Assembly: GCA_964485235.1 (NCBI GenBank)
Contig: CAZAIO010000036.1
Coordinates: 1 to 21,905, forward strand
DNA: 21,905 nt
From: CAZAIO01 sp964485235
GTDB taxonomy: Bacteria; Chloroflexota; Dehalococcoidia; GIF9; UBA5629
Direction: 5' to 3'
The notes beneath the pieces were generated by a model that ran no database searches, was not told the origin of the DNA, and saw nothing but the letters and a program-made list of their open reading frames with translations. A program made the position numbers and the translations under genes. Positions 13,977-21,905 of the stretch are shown here, piece after piece (the stretch's first letter is position 1; each line of letters begins with the position of its first letter).

Positions 13977-15857
13977 TTACCTCTGATTTCCCATATCGAG
14001 GTTGTATTTTGCTGAATAACCTCGTGGAGTGACCATCCAGTTCTCTGTGGTGAATGTACTGTTATTACCTATAAAAATTATCGTATTCATATCGATTGTA
14101 TGATCGAATATGTGCTGCAAATCAGTAATAATGACGTTTTGCATTTTTCTGTATGCATTACGGACTATTCCTGCAGGTGTATCCGGTCCGCGAAAACGAC
14201 GGATAATTACTATAGCCTCTGTGAATTGATGCTGACGTTTTTTACTGACGGGGTTGTAGATAACGAGTACCATGCCAGACTGCGCTGTCAGGTTCAATCT
14301 CTGCACGATTTCAGGCCAGGAAACTAGGTAATCGCTGAGGCTTATAACAGCAAAATCTCCATTTAACGGTGCACCCAGAAGGGCAGCTCCTGCGGCAAGT
14401 GAGGGCACGCCGGGTATTACTTCAATGTTTATATTATTTATGGAGTCCGTATGGAGTATTTCGCCTGCAAGCCCAGCCATTCCATAGATGCCGGGGTCAC
14501 CGCTGGAGACAAGTGACACGGTTTTACCGCTCAATACTTCAGCTATTGCAGTTTTTACCCGTTTCACTTCCGCGCCCATGCCGGTGGCGATCACTTCTTT
14601 CCCCTCGATTAACGGTGTGATTAAATCAATATAGGCATTATAGCCGACGATTGTGTCACTGCTCTCTATAGCTTCCCTCGCCTTGAACGTCATCTGTTCG
14701 GGACTGCCCGGTCCTATGCCGACCAGGTAAAGCCTGTTGCGTTTATTAATATTGTTAAAGTCTATGCGTGCAATGGCGATGGTAACTTTCCGGTTATAGC
14801 TCGTTTTAGGCACAATCAACGTGCTGCTGCCGCTGCTTATTATAGCAGCAGACTCGCACACAGATGGAGTTCCGGTATATTTCAGGACTATCTCTGACGG
14901 GCTTGACGGAAATTTAACTTTACATAACAATTCATTTTTATAATATTCCACGGGAAGTTCGTATTTTTCGGCAAATTGAAGAAGACCTGTCTCATTCTTC
15001 TTTATCATTATGGTTGTAATATTCCTGATGCTTTTTGTGGACAGTCCGTATGTCTGAAAAAGGGAACCAACAGCAGTTTCAATTTCAGCGCATGTTGTTC
15101 CGCGGTTACAGCCGATGCCCATAACCAGGCTTTTCGGCATGTAAATTATCGAGTGGACGGGGAGAGCTTTTATAGATATTTCATCGAGGACTCTATCTGT
15201 TATTAAAATCGCTGCCTGCGGTTTAGCCCGGACCAGTCCATCGATGCTGTTATATATCTTTATATTATCAGGTAATTCTTCAACTTCATCACGCCAGTTT
15301 TTTTCTCCGGCATCCTGAACTATTCCTACAGGTTCACCGTTGACCAGCGCAGCACTGACTGCGTTCAGGTTTTCATTTTCTTCGAGAATCCACCCGAAAT
15401 CTTTTCCTAGCATATCAGCGGAGATGGTTTTGCCGGTATCGGATGCTGTGGTGATCACAGGACGGGCATTAATCATCGAAGCAATCCCGTTTGCCATTTC
15501 GTTGGCGCCTCCGAGGTGTCCGGAAAGGAGGCTTATACAATATGAACCGGCATCGTCGATCACGACAACACCCGGGTCACTGTGTTTATCTTTAATAACA
15601 GGAGCGATAGACCTCACGGCAATGCCTGTTGCCATGATAAGGACCAGATAGCGGTAACTGTTGAAAAGCTCCTTGATTACGTCTTTTACAGGAGATGTGT
15701 ACAGGTGTTCATTCGTAATTTCTGCTATGGAATATTTTGACGGTACGTAAAGGTGACTGTCGGTGAGAAGTTGCTGTAATCTGGTGCCCAGCATCACACC
15801 TTTTTTGGTGACGGTTACAACGGCAATGCCATTTTTTTCGGGATTACCGGTATTCAT
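13977..15857 (-). CDS. cbiGH: CbiG-CbiH fusion: cobalt-precorrin-5A hydrolase / cobalt-precorrin-3 C17-methyltransferase
   Basis: A bifunctional 626-residue corrin enzyme. CbiG covers about residues 10-365 and opens the delta-lactone, releasing acetaldehyde. Its marks are IAVVTVTKKG (11-20), LSGHLGGANE (111-120), DMLGKDFGW and GIGCNRGTT (247-255). CbiH covers about 376-613 and methylates C17 with ring contraction: LYLVGIGPGSPEQMT (376-390), SSGDPGIYGMAG (451-462), IPGVPSLAAGAALLGAP. I placed the start at 15857, which gives a sensible 14-base overlap with cbiF and GGGG upstream; in-frame ATGs at 15875 and 15926 would add residues with no counterpart in CbiG. CbiG acts two methylations after CbiH, so the fusion joins non-consecutive steps. 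Confidence 0.92.
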   Translation of the reverse strand: MNTGNPEKNGIAVVTVTKKGVMLGTRLQQLLTDSHLYVPSKYSIAEITNEHLYTSPVKDVIKELFNSYRYLVLIMATGIAVRSIAPVIKDKHSDPGVVVIDDAGSYCISLLSGHLGGANEMANGIASMINARPVITTASDTGKTISADMLGKDFGWILEENENLNAVSAALVNGEPVGIVQDAGEKNWRDEVEELPDNIKIYNSIDGLVRAKPQAAILITDRVLDEISIKALPVHSIIYMPKSLVMGIGCNRGTTCAEIETAVGSLFQTYGLSTKSIRNITTIMIKKNETGLLQFAEKYELPVEYYKNELLCKVKFPSSPSEIVLKYTGTPSVCESAAIISSGSSTLIVPKTSYNRKVTIAIARIDFNNINKRNRLYLVGIGPGSPEQMTFKAREAIESSDTIVGYNAYIDLITPLIEGKEVIATGMGAEVKRVKTAIAEVLSGKTVSLVSSGDPGIYGMAGLAGEILHTDSINNINIEVIPGVPSLAAGAALLGAPLNGDFAVISLSDYLVSWPEIVQRLNLTAQSGMVLVIYNPVSKKRQHQFTEAIVIIRRFRGPDTPAGIVRNAYRKMQNVIITDLQHIFDHTIDMNTIIFIGNNSTFTTENWMVTPRGYSAKYNLDMGNQR

Positions 15858-16602
15858 GGTTAAAACCCCGATCATACAATTTCGAGCGCGTAGTCTTATC
15901 TCCTGTGTCAAGGAAATAGCCGACAAGTATCAGTGCATGCTTTTTTAGCCCGGCATCTTTTACACAACTTGGCATGCGTTCCAGTGTTGTACGAAGAATA
16001 CGTTCATCGGTCCAGCTTGCCCTGTATACTACAGCCACCGGTGTATCGGAACGATATCCGCCTGAAAGCAGTTCCCCAGCGACTTTGTCGATCATGGATA
16101 TGCTCAGGAAAATTGCCATACAGCAGCGATGGGCTGCAAGGTCTTTCAACTTTTCGGAATCGGGGACAGGAGTCCTTCCTTCAATGCGGGTGATGATGAC
16201 AGTCTGTGAAATATCAGGTACAGTGAGTTCTGTTTTTAGTACGGCAGCAGCAGCGAAAAGAGAACTGACTCCCGGAATCACTTCATATTCGATCCCTTTT
16301 TCGTCGAGTATTGCCATCTGTTCATAAGTAGCCCCGTATATGCCGGGGTCCCCGCTCTGTAACCGGGCGACCAGTTTTCCCTGTGAGACAGCGTCTACTA
16401 TAATTCCGGTTATCTCTTCAAGATTGAGCGGGGCGCTCCGATGAATTTCGGCGCCTTCACGTGCAAATAAGCATATTTCGGGATTAATCAGCGAATCAGC
16501 ATAGATAATAACGTCTGCCAATTCGATGATATTTTTCGCTTTAACGGTCAGAAGTGCCGGGTCTCCCGGTCCCGCGCCTATAAAATATACCTGTATTGCC
16601 AT
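15844..16602 (-). CDS. cbiF: cobalt-precorrin-4 C11-methyltransferase
   Basis: SAM-dependent methylation of C11 in the anaerobic corrin path; 252 residues, the usual length. Tetrapyrrole-methylase marks: FIGAGPGDPALLT (7-19), ADSLINPE (35-42), LQSGDPGIYGA (81-91) and IPGVSSLFAAAA (109-120). The ADSLI.P segment and the SQTVIITR..GRTPVP stretch distinguish CbiF/CobM from the other methylases in this operon. The start is one base after the cbiL stop; no clear ribosome site, so it is probably coupled to cbiL translation. Confidence 0.94.
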   Translation of the reverse strand: MAIQVYFIGAGPGDPALLTVKAKNIIELADVIIYADSLINPEICLFAREGAEIHRSAPLNLEEITGIIVDAVSQGKLVARLQSGDPGIYGATYEQMAILDEKGIEYEVIPGVSSLFAAAAVLKTELTVPDISQTVIITRIEGRTPVPDSEKLKDLAAHRCCMAIFLSISMIDKVAGELLSGGYRSDTPVAVVYRASWTDERILRTTLERMPSCVKDAGLKKHALILVGYFLDTGDKTTRSKLYDRGFNHEYR

Positions 16603-16603
16603 A

Positions 16604-17344
16604 TTATTTGCGTACTATCAATAAAGAAAAATAATCGACCTTTTTACCTTTTAACGTGTTTATATCGTAGACTATCTCTTCATTTTCAGTGGTGCATCTT
16701 CTGAAATAGACGCATTTGTCCGTCATGCCCATTTCTGCCAGTATAGTGAGAAGTGTATCAAACATATTATTAATTTTCATGAATATCACAGTATCGAAAT
16801 TCTTGAGCGTATCCCTGATGAATGCATCTTCAGGATTTCCTGATAATATTGCGATGCGTTCATCGTCACTTGCCAGAGGGATGACGGCATTTGCTGCGGC
16901 TGCGTTAACGGAGGATATCCCGGGGATAACTTTCACCGGCACTCCGGAGTGTTCCTTTCGCAATGTCTCGAAAATGCGGATGAATGTCCCATAGATGAGC
17001 GGGTCGCCGATATTTACAAAAGCGCAATCGTAACCGGCTTTCAAGGACTGCCAGATAGTATCAGCTGCCTTATCCCAGTATTGTTTAAGATGGTCTTTAT
17101 CTTTCAGCATCGGCAGGACCAGCCGGGTAATTTTAGACTGTGTTTCAGGCATTAATCCGTTGATTATTGACTCCGCAATACTGTCGCTTCCTTCGGACTT
17201 CGTCGGCACAAATATCACCGGTACCTGTGATAATATACGGTGTGCATACAATGTCATCAATTCGGGAGCACCGGGGCCGATACCCACTCCGTATAATTTT
17301 CCTGTGTGAGTGTTTACTTTTTCTTCCAGTTGAAAATCAGACAT
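16604..17344 (-). CDS. cbiL: cobalt-factor II / precorrin-2 C20-methyltransferase
   Basis: Adds the C20 methyl that later allows ring contraction; 246 residues, normal for CbiL/CobI. Marks: GKLYGVGIGPGAPELMT (15-31), VIFVPTKSEGSDSIAESI (43-60), a CbiL-typical segment, NIGDPLIYGTF (111-121) and IPGISSVNAAAA. The N-terminal 14 residues precede the fold. The start at 17344 follows the radical SAM gene by 10 bases and has no clear ribosome site, so translation may depend on the upstream gene. Confidence 0.94.
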   Translation of the reverse strand: MSDFQLEEKVNTHTGKLYGVGIGPGAPELMTLYAHRILSQVPVIFVPTKSEGSDSIAESIINGLMPETQSKITRLVLPMLKDKDHLKQYWDKAADTIWQSLKAGYDCAFVNIGDPLIYGTFIRIFETLRKEHSGVPVKVIPGISSVNAAAANAVIPLASDDERIAILSGNPEDAFIRDTLKNFDTVIFMKINNMFDTLLTILAEMGMTDKCVYFRRCTTENEEIVYDINTLKGKKVDYFSLLIVRK

Positions 17345-17354
17345 TTTTAAATCA

Positions 17355-18626
17355 TTATTTTATTTCAAAATTGCCGGGCCACGGACTATGCAGACATTCA
17401 TTATAATACGTACCGGGAAAATTGAGCATTGAAGTCTTGGTCATAAGCGATATCCAGTACATTCCCTGCCGGGTCACCTGAACGTAATCTGGATATTCTT
17501 TGATAATATTGAACATCTTAAGCATCGACATGAAATTGCCCATTACCTCTTCCATGGGAACACCGAACCTGTCTTTAAACGCTGATTTCTCCACTTTGAT
17601 CCAGTAAAGAGCCATCATAAACCAGCGTCTCATTACCCGGTACTGTGACATAACCATTCCCGTGGCTACCGGTAAGGCGGATTCCGTTCTCTCGATATAT
17701 TCTTTGAGGAAAAAGGTATTGGCATAGAATAAACCGCCCAGTTTAGTATAGGCGCTGAGACCCACCCCGATATTTTCATCGCGGGTACAGGTTATATATT
17801 TTGTTGTTGCACCGATGCTGTTCGTGTAGTCCCAGCAGCTAGATTGATCGTATCCGTGAGCAGTGAGAAAATCGTGGACCAGATAAAACATTTTCTTTTC
17901 CTTACGGGCTGACGGACTTGCCGTTTTTTGATTGCGGATATCCTGATACCATTTAGTATAAGGGAATAACATAAAGGGGTAAGCTGAGATCTGCTGGACT
18001 CCGCTGTTTGCCGCTTTTCCCAGGTCGTCGACCAGTGTAGATATTTGTTGCTGCGGTAAGCTGTATAACAGATCGATACTGATATAAAATCCATGATCGT
18101 GTAACGTATTTATTGCTTTCAGTACATCGTCACCGGTATAACCCCTGGACATTGTTCCAAGTATTTCACTATCGAAAGACTGCACGCCCATACTGACTTT
18201 AGTAAAACCTGCTTTTTGCAGTGCTTCACACATAGAGCTTTCGATATCCTCTGGGTTTGCTTCGAGCCCAATCTCGCCGGTAATGTTAAATTGTGACCTC
18301 ATATAATCTGCAATGTCTATTACACTCTGCCATGTGAGACTGGGTGTACCGCCTCCAAAATAAATATCGCCGATCGTTATGTGACCAAGTTTTTCACGGT
18401 ACAATTGTATCTCTCTTTTGACTGCCTGTACGTAAGGTTCGATTCTCTCTGCGTTATATTGAATGCTCCGGAATGAGCAGTAAGGGCACAGCCTGCGACA
18501 AAAAGGTATATGAACATACCAACCGATACCGTCCATATCACCGGAAAGCTCCGGTTCTATCGGGGAGAACTTTGTGCCTTTCAGTCCTTTTGAGATCATT
18601 TGCTGCGCCATTTTCTCAACGAGCAT
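17355..18626 (-). CDS. radical SAM protein of the HemN/HemW (coproporphyrinogen-oxidase-like) family
   Basis: A 423-residue radical SAM enzyme. The 4Fe-4S cluster cysteines are Cys43, Cys47 and Cys50 in HIPFCRRLCPYC, followed by the SAM-binding YFGGGTPS (89-96), EANPE (122-126), SMGVQSFD (145-152) and IDLLYSLPQQ (184-193), all in HemN-family order. A C-terminal winged-helix-like HemN_C region covers about 320-395. In the region where HemW carries its HN..YW haem-binding motif this protein reads KYITCTRDENIGVGLSAYTKL (276-296), so the motif is absent, and HemN's extra Cys after the third cluster cysteine is replaced by Ser51. Start at 18626 has GGAG 7 bases upstream and overlaps the cbiET stop by 11 bases. 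Its place between cbiET and cbiL implies a corrin- or tetrapyrrole-related role. It could be an anaerobic coproporphyrinogen/sirohaem-type decarboxylase, a HemW-like carrier, or an unknown corrin enzyme. Confidence 0.8.
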   Translation of the reverse strand: MLVEKMAQQMISKGLKGTKFSPIEPELSGDMDGIGWYVHIPFCRRLCPYCSFRSIQYNAERIEPYVQAVKREIQLYREKLGHITIGDIYFGGGTPSLTWQSVIDIADYMRSQFNITGEIGLEANPEDIESSMCEALQKAGFTKVSMGVQSFDSEILGTMSRGYTGDDVLKAINTLHDHGFYISIDLLYSLPQQQISTLVDDLGKAANSGVQQISAYPFMLFPYTKWYQDIRNQKTASPSARKEKKMFYLVHDFLTAHGYDQSSCWDYTNSIGATTKYITCTRDENIGVGLSAYTKLGGLFYANTFFLKEYIERTESALPVATGMVMSQYRVMRRWFMMALYWIKVEKSAFKDRFGVPMEEVMGNFMSMLKMFNIIKEYPDYVQVTRQGMYWISLMTKTSMLNFPGTYYNECLHSPWPGNFEIK

Positions 18627-19872
18627 TGCTTTTCTCCGCAGACGGAATTCCCGTGATAACGAAAACCGGATTTAACGGTTCAAAACGGGTGAGTTCGTTG
18701 ATATCGGTACTGCGGGCAATGTTGACCAGTGTTGTTTCTACGGTGAATCCCTGCACAGAAAGCGCATTGATAGCGGTAGTAAGGTTTTCCAGTGCAACGA
18801 CATTGATAACTATGCGTCCACCGGGTATCAGCCTTTTGCTTGCTGAAACAATTATTTCTTTCATATAACCTCCGTTGCCTCCGATAAAGACGGATGATGG
18901 CGGGGGAAGCATATCAAGTCCTTCCGGGGCACAGGTATGCACGATTTCAATGTTTGGTATATGGAATTTCTTTATATTCTTTTTAATAACAGCTATATCC
19001 GTTTCATTTTTCTCAATGGCGTATATACATCCTTTTCCGGCAATAAGGGAAACCTCGATTGATATTGCACCGGATCCTGCTCCAATATCCCAGACAATGC
19101 TGTTTTCCCGGAGTCCCATTTTCGAAATACTGATAGCACGGACTTCCTGCTTGGTGATGAGTCCGCTATCCGGTTTTCGCCGGTAAAATTCTTCGTCCGG
19201 TATGCCCGGATACTCATGGCCGACAATTGCTGTTTCTTCCTGTTGTGTTTTAATCAGAATCAGGATATTTGGTGATTGAGATTTCATCCGGCAGAGGTCT
19301 TGAAGGTCACCTTCGGTTATCTTCTGTCCGGCTGTGCCGAGCTTTTCACAAACATATCCGCGATAGCCGTCGATACCGTGTTCGATAAGCACTTTTGCTA
19401 TGGCGGCCGGACTATGTTCTTCATCGGTAAATATACCGATCTTCCTGTTGAAACGGATGACATCGATTACGTCTTCTATCGGTCTCGAGTGAACGCTGGT
19501 GAAAACTGCATCCGACCAGTTTTCTTTTATACCGGCGAAAGCCAGTTGCATGGAGCTTACTGCCGGGATTATTTCGATGCATTCCTTATCAAGTTTTCCT
19601 TCAAGGTAGCCTGCTATACCGTAGAGGTTCGGATCGCCCGAAGCCAGAATGACAATATGCCTATTTCCTGCATTTTTTTTCAATAATGCCGTAATCTGTG
19701 AAAGATTATGGTTGATTACGATTTGTTCTCCTGATAATACGGGGAACAGGTCCAATAGATGTTTTCCTCCGAAGACCATCTCTGCCTGCTCAATTAATTT
19801 ATATACATGAGATGGAATGTTGGCTGCTCCGTCAGAAGGTACCCCGATTATATGTATTTTTTTATTTTGCAT
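18616..19872 (-). CDS. cbiET: CbiE-CbiT fusion (CobL-type): cobalt-precorrin C5-methyltransferase and C15-methyltransferase/decarboxylase
   Basis: A 418-residue bifunctional enzyme that adds the C5 and C15 methyls and decarboxylates the C12 side chain. I chose the ATG at 19872 because GGGGAGGGG lies 2-10 bases upstream; an in-frame ATG at 19947 would add 25 unrelated residues. CbiE (3-209) has VFGGKHLLDLFP (33-44), ILASGDPNLYG (75-85) and IIPAVSSMQLAFA (101-113). Its first loop reads IIGVPSDG, the CobL-like variant of the GIGPGG loop. CbiT (about 224-405) has the class I SAM motif WDIGAGSGAISIE (261-273) and FIGGNGG (329-335). It overlaps cbiD by 11 bases and the radical SAM gene by 11. Confidence 0.94.
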   Translation of the reverse strand: MQNKKIHIIGVPSDGAANIPSHVYKLIEQAEMVFGGKHLLDLFPVLSGEQIVINHNLSQITALLKKNAGNRHIVILASGDPNLYGIAGYLEGKLDKECIEIIPAVSSMQLAFAGIKENWSDAVFTSVHSRPIEDVIDVIRFNRKIGIFTDEEHSPAAIAKVLIEHGIDGYRGYVCEKLGTAGQKITEGDLQDLCRMKSQSPNILILIKTQQEETAIVGHEYPGIPDEEFYRRKPDSGLITKQEVRAISISKMGLRENSIVWDIGAGSGAISIEVSLIAGKGCIYAIEKNETDIAVIKKNIKKFHIPNIEIVHTCAPEGLDMLPPPSSVFIGGNGGYMKEIIVSASKRLIPGGRIVINVVALENLTTAINALSVQGFTVETTLVNIARSTDINELTRFEPLNPVFVITGIPSAEKSNAR

Positions 19873-20956
19873 TTCCCCTCCCCAGTATGATTCCATCGTA
19901 ACTGGACATAATACACTCGATAGCAAGTGTACTATGTAATGCATCACGGCATTTTTCTGCCGCCAGTGAGCAAAGCTTGTTACAGAATTCAGGGATATAC
20001 TCCAAAGGTAACATTCGGCGAAAATGGTTGGCGGTTACCGCATTACGAAGAGGATCGACGGTTTGTTCCGGTACCCCGCAGTCCAAAGCTATTTCAGCAA
20101 GATAACCGATATCAATTCTTGAATCGCTGATATTTGTATAAAGATGTCCTGCGGCGAGCTTGCTTATCTTGCCGGTCATTCCCCAGATAATGGCTTTATA
20201 AAAATGTCGCCTTGTACATTCACGTAATGAAAAGCCGATAAAATCGCCGGCCTGTATAAAGCATTCTTCGGGAAAGTGAAAGTTACTTTGCGCATATTTT
20301 TCGCTTCGTCTCCCTGTAGTAAGGACTATGTGACTGCAGTGACATGCCCGGGCTATGTCCAGGGACTGTGAGATACATGCTTTATAGGCGCTTATTGAAT
20401 AAGGTATTACAATGCCTGTTGTTCCCAGGATTGAAATTCCACCCTCTATGCCAAGACGGGGATTTAATGTTTTTGCGGCCAGTCTTTCGCCGTCAGGCAC
20501 TGAGATAACGACCATGATGCCTTTTCTATCCAGTCTGTTTCCCAAAACCTTTCTCACAGCATCTTCAATCATTTTACGCGGGACGGGATTGATTGCTGCA
20601 AGCCCAACCGGTATTTCGAGTCCCGGTTTTGTTACTGTGCCTACTCCCTTTCCTGAGGTGATTGAAAAACCTGGCTCGTCTTTCCATGCAACGCTTGCCT
20701 GTATCTCAGCCCCATCGGTAATATCGGGATCGTCACCGGCATCTTTAATAACGGAACATGTTGCTTGTATCGTATTAACGATACATTGATGGACCTTGAA
20801 TTCGGTCGTTCCCACACATGGTAAATCGATATCAACATATTCAATCTTTGTCTGGGTGAGCAATACAATCGAAGCTGCACGAGCCGCTGCTGCTGCGCAT
20901 GCACCGGTTGTATAGCCGGAACGCAGGTTGTGTTTATTGGTTCGTTTTGTGTTCAA
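19862..20956 (-). CDS. cbiD: cobalt-precorrin-5B C1-methyltransferase
   Basis: Adds the C1 methyl in the anaerobic corrin path; no similarity to the other methylases. The signature LRSGYTTGACAAAAARAA is at residues 11-28 from the chosen start, with GGISILGTTGIV and ILTTGRRSE-like segments (HIVLTTGRRSEKYA) later. I propose a TTG start at 20956, preceded by AGGA 10 bases upstream, giving 364 residues, the usual CbiD length. The nearest ATG (20986) has no ribosome site, and the ATG at 21046 would add 30 residues. The TTG overlaps the cbiO end by 23 bases. Confidence 0.93.
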   Translation of the reverse strand: MNTKRTNKHNLRSGYTTGACAAAAARAASIVLLTQTKIEYVDIDLPCVGTTEFKVHQCIVNTIQATCSVIKDAGDDPDITDGAEIQASVAWKDEPGFSITSGKGVGTVTKPGLEIPVGLAAINPVPRKMIEDAVRKVLGNRLDRKGIMVVISVPDGERLAAKTLNPRLGIEGGISILGTTGIVIPYSISAYKACISQSLDIARACHCSHIVLTTGRRSEKYAQSNFHFPEECFIQAGDFIGFSLRECTRRHFYKAIIWGMTGKISKLAAGHLYTNISDSRIDIGYLAEIALDCGVPEQTVDPLRNAVTANHFRRMLPLEYIPEFCNKLCSLAAEKCRDALHSTLAIECIMSSYDGIILGRGNAK

Positions 20957-21830
20957 TCGACGGTGTTCCTTTATGGCATATAACATTATCAATGTAAGGG
21001 AGATGACGATCTTTGAACTTCGATAGTTCTCTTCTCGCCTCACCAATTGTCAACGTCATTTCGTTGAATTCCATTCCATCTTCTTTGCGGAGAATCTCGA
21101 TTAAATGACCTATACGCGGCAATCTTAATGCAGCATTTCTTATCATTTCAGTGTCGAAAAATATCTCTTCGGGAGTTCCGTAACGGATTATTTTGCCCTT
21201 GCTCATAATAACAACTCGATCGGTAAATAGAGGAACGAGTTCAACATCATGGGTAGCCATAATAATGGATGTACCTTTTTCTTTGTTTATTTTTCGGAGA
21301 AGGTGCATTATCGAGCTAGTACCCTTGGGGTCCAGGCCGCTTGTTGGCTCGTCCAGCAGAATTACATCGGGTTCCATAGCTAAAATTCCGGCAAGAGATA
21401 TTCGCCTTTTTTCGCCGAAGCTTAGTGTATGGATTGCTTTCCCTGTTAATTCCTGTGCGCCCACAGATTCTAAAGCCTCCCTGGTTCTTTGTACAACGTC
21501 TTCTTTCGAAAGACCCATGTTCATCGGGCCGAAGGCAATATCCTGCTCTACAGTTGCGTTGAACAGCTGGTCGTTCGGGTCTTGAAAGACCATTCCAACA
21601 CAACTGAATATTTCGGTATCTTTCAGTCGGGTAAGTTCTTTTTCGTTTAAAAAAACTTTACCTGACGATGGTTTTAATAAGCCGATGAGATGCTTTAAAA
21701 GAGTAGTCTTACCACATCCGTTTGCCCCTAGTAACGCCAGAAATTCTCCTTTTCTCAATTCAAAGTCGATATCATTTAGTACAGGGGTGCCATCCTCGTA
21801 AGAAAAATATAACGATTCAGTTTTTAACAT
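20934..21830 (-). CDS. cbiO: energy-coupling-factor cobalt transporter ATPase
   Basis: ATPase subunit of the CbiMNQO cobalt importer, on the cytoplasmic face of the membrane. 298 residues: Walker A GANGCGKTT (35-43), Q-loop Gln82 in MVFQDPNDQLF (the DPNDQLF form is typical of ECF ATPases), signature LSFGEKRR (135-142, in place of LSGGQ), Walker B VILLDEP (155-161) and switch His193. Residues after about 240 are the ECF ATPase C-terminal extension. It overlaps the upstream cbiQ end by 7 bases. The position ahead of cbiD marks the substrate as cobalt. Confidence 0.92.
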   Translation of the reverse strand: MLKTESLYFSYEDGTPVLNDIDFELRKGEFLALLGANGCGKTTLLKHLIGLLKPSSGKVFLNEKELTRLKDTEIFSCVGMVFQDPNDQLFNATVEQDIAFGPMNMGLSKEDVVQRTREALESVGAQELTGKAIHTLSFGEKRRISLAGILAMEPDVILLDEPTSGLDPKGTSSIMHLLRKINKEKGTSIIMATHDVELVPLFTDRVVIMSKGKIIRYGTPEEIFFDTEMIRNAALRLPRIGHLIEILRKEDGMEFNEMTLTIGEARRELSKFKDRHLPYIDNVICHKGTPSIEHKTNQ

Positions 21831-21905
21831 GTGCTCAATCGCCCCATAAAATAAAAGGCCAGAAGGATAACAGACAAGCAGACGGAAGTGACAACCTCTT
21901 TTTTT
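21824..21905 (-). CDS. cbiQ: C-terminal end of the cobalt transporter transmembrane subunit (partial)
   Basis: Only the last 27 codons are present; the gene continues past the right edge. They read a basic start, then a hydrophobic helix (SVCLSVILLAFYFMGRL) and end at TAA complementing 21824-21826. The frame overlaps the cbiO start by 7 bases. A terminal membrane helix directly before an ECF ATPase fits CbiQ, the T component; the name rests on position and hydrophobicity only. Confidence 0.6.
   Translation of the reverse strand, partial: KKEVVTSVCLSVILLAFYFMGRLSTC

Overview
This is a chromosomal window of moderate, somewhat AT-leaning composition from an anaerobic bacterium. The corrinoid genes are of the early-cobalt (anaerobic) Cbi type, haem precursors are made from glutamate by the C5 route, and an iron-sulfur membrane protein sits beside a flavoprotein. 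The gene set fits strictly anaerobic lineages such as Dehalococcoidia (Chloroflexota) or clostridia and their relatives. I lean weakly to the former, but lineage cannot be settled by eye. There is no tRNA, rRNA, CRISPR array or insertion sequence.

Left part (1-5949), sparse and partly decayed. The start of an FAD oxidoreductase gene (minus strand) runs off the left edge. Facing away from it is a NapH-like membrane protein with two 4Fe-4S clusters, whose reading frame is cut near the N-terminus by an in-frame TAG. A bidirectional hairpin terminator separates that gene from serC (minus). Further right are a class III nucleotide cyclase fused to an FHA domain (minus), an SRPBCC-fold protein (minus), a degenerate response-regulator receiver fragment (plus) and a small membrane protein (minus). 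Three gaps of about 370-455 bp lie here, one holding a structured leader ahead of serC.

Right part (5950-21905), one tightly packed minus-strand operon of at least 16 kb with many overlapping stop/start junctions. In transcription order: cbiQ (3' end only), cbiO, cbiD, cbiET (fusion), a HemN/HemW-like radical SAM gene, cbiL, cbiF, cbiGH (fusion), cbiA, a precorrin-2 dehydrogenase gene, hemA, hemC, cobA-hemD (fusion), hemB, hemL.

How the genes work together: HemA and HemL turn glutamyl-tRNA into 5-aminolevulinate. HemB, HemC and HemD build uroporphyrinogen III. CobA and the dehydrogenase give sirohydrochlorin, and CbiQO belongs to a cobalt uptake transporter. CbiL, CbiH, CbiF, CbiD, CbiE and CbiT together with CobA supply all eight ring methylations. 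CbiG opens the lactone and CbiA amidates the a and c side chains. Not seen here are the cobalt chelatase (CbiK/CbiX), CbiJ, CbiC and the late steps (CbiP, CbiB, Cob genes), which must lie elsewhere or be replaced. The radical SAM gene in the middle of the operon has no obvious place in the textbook pathway and is the most interesting single gene.
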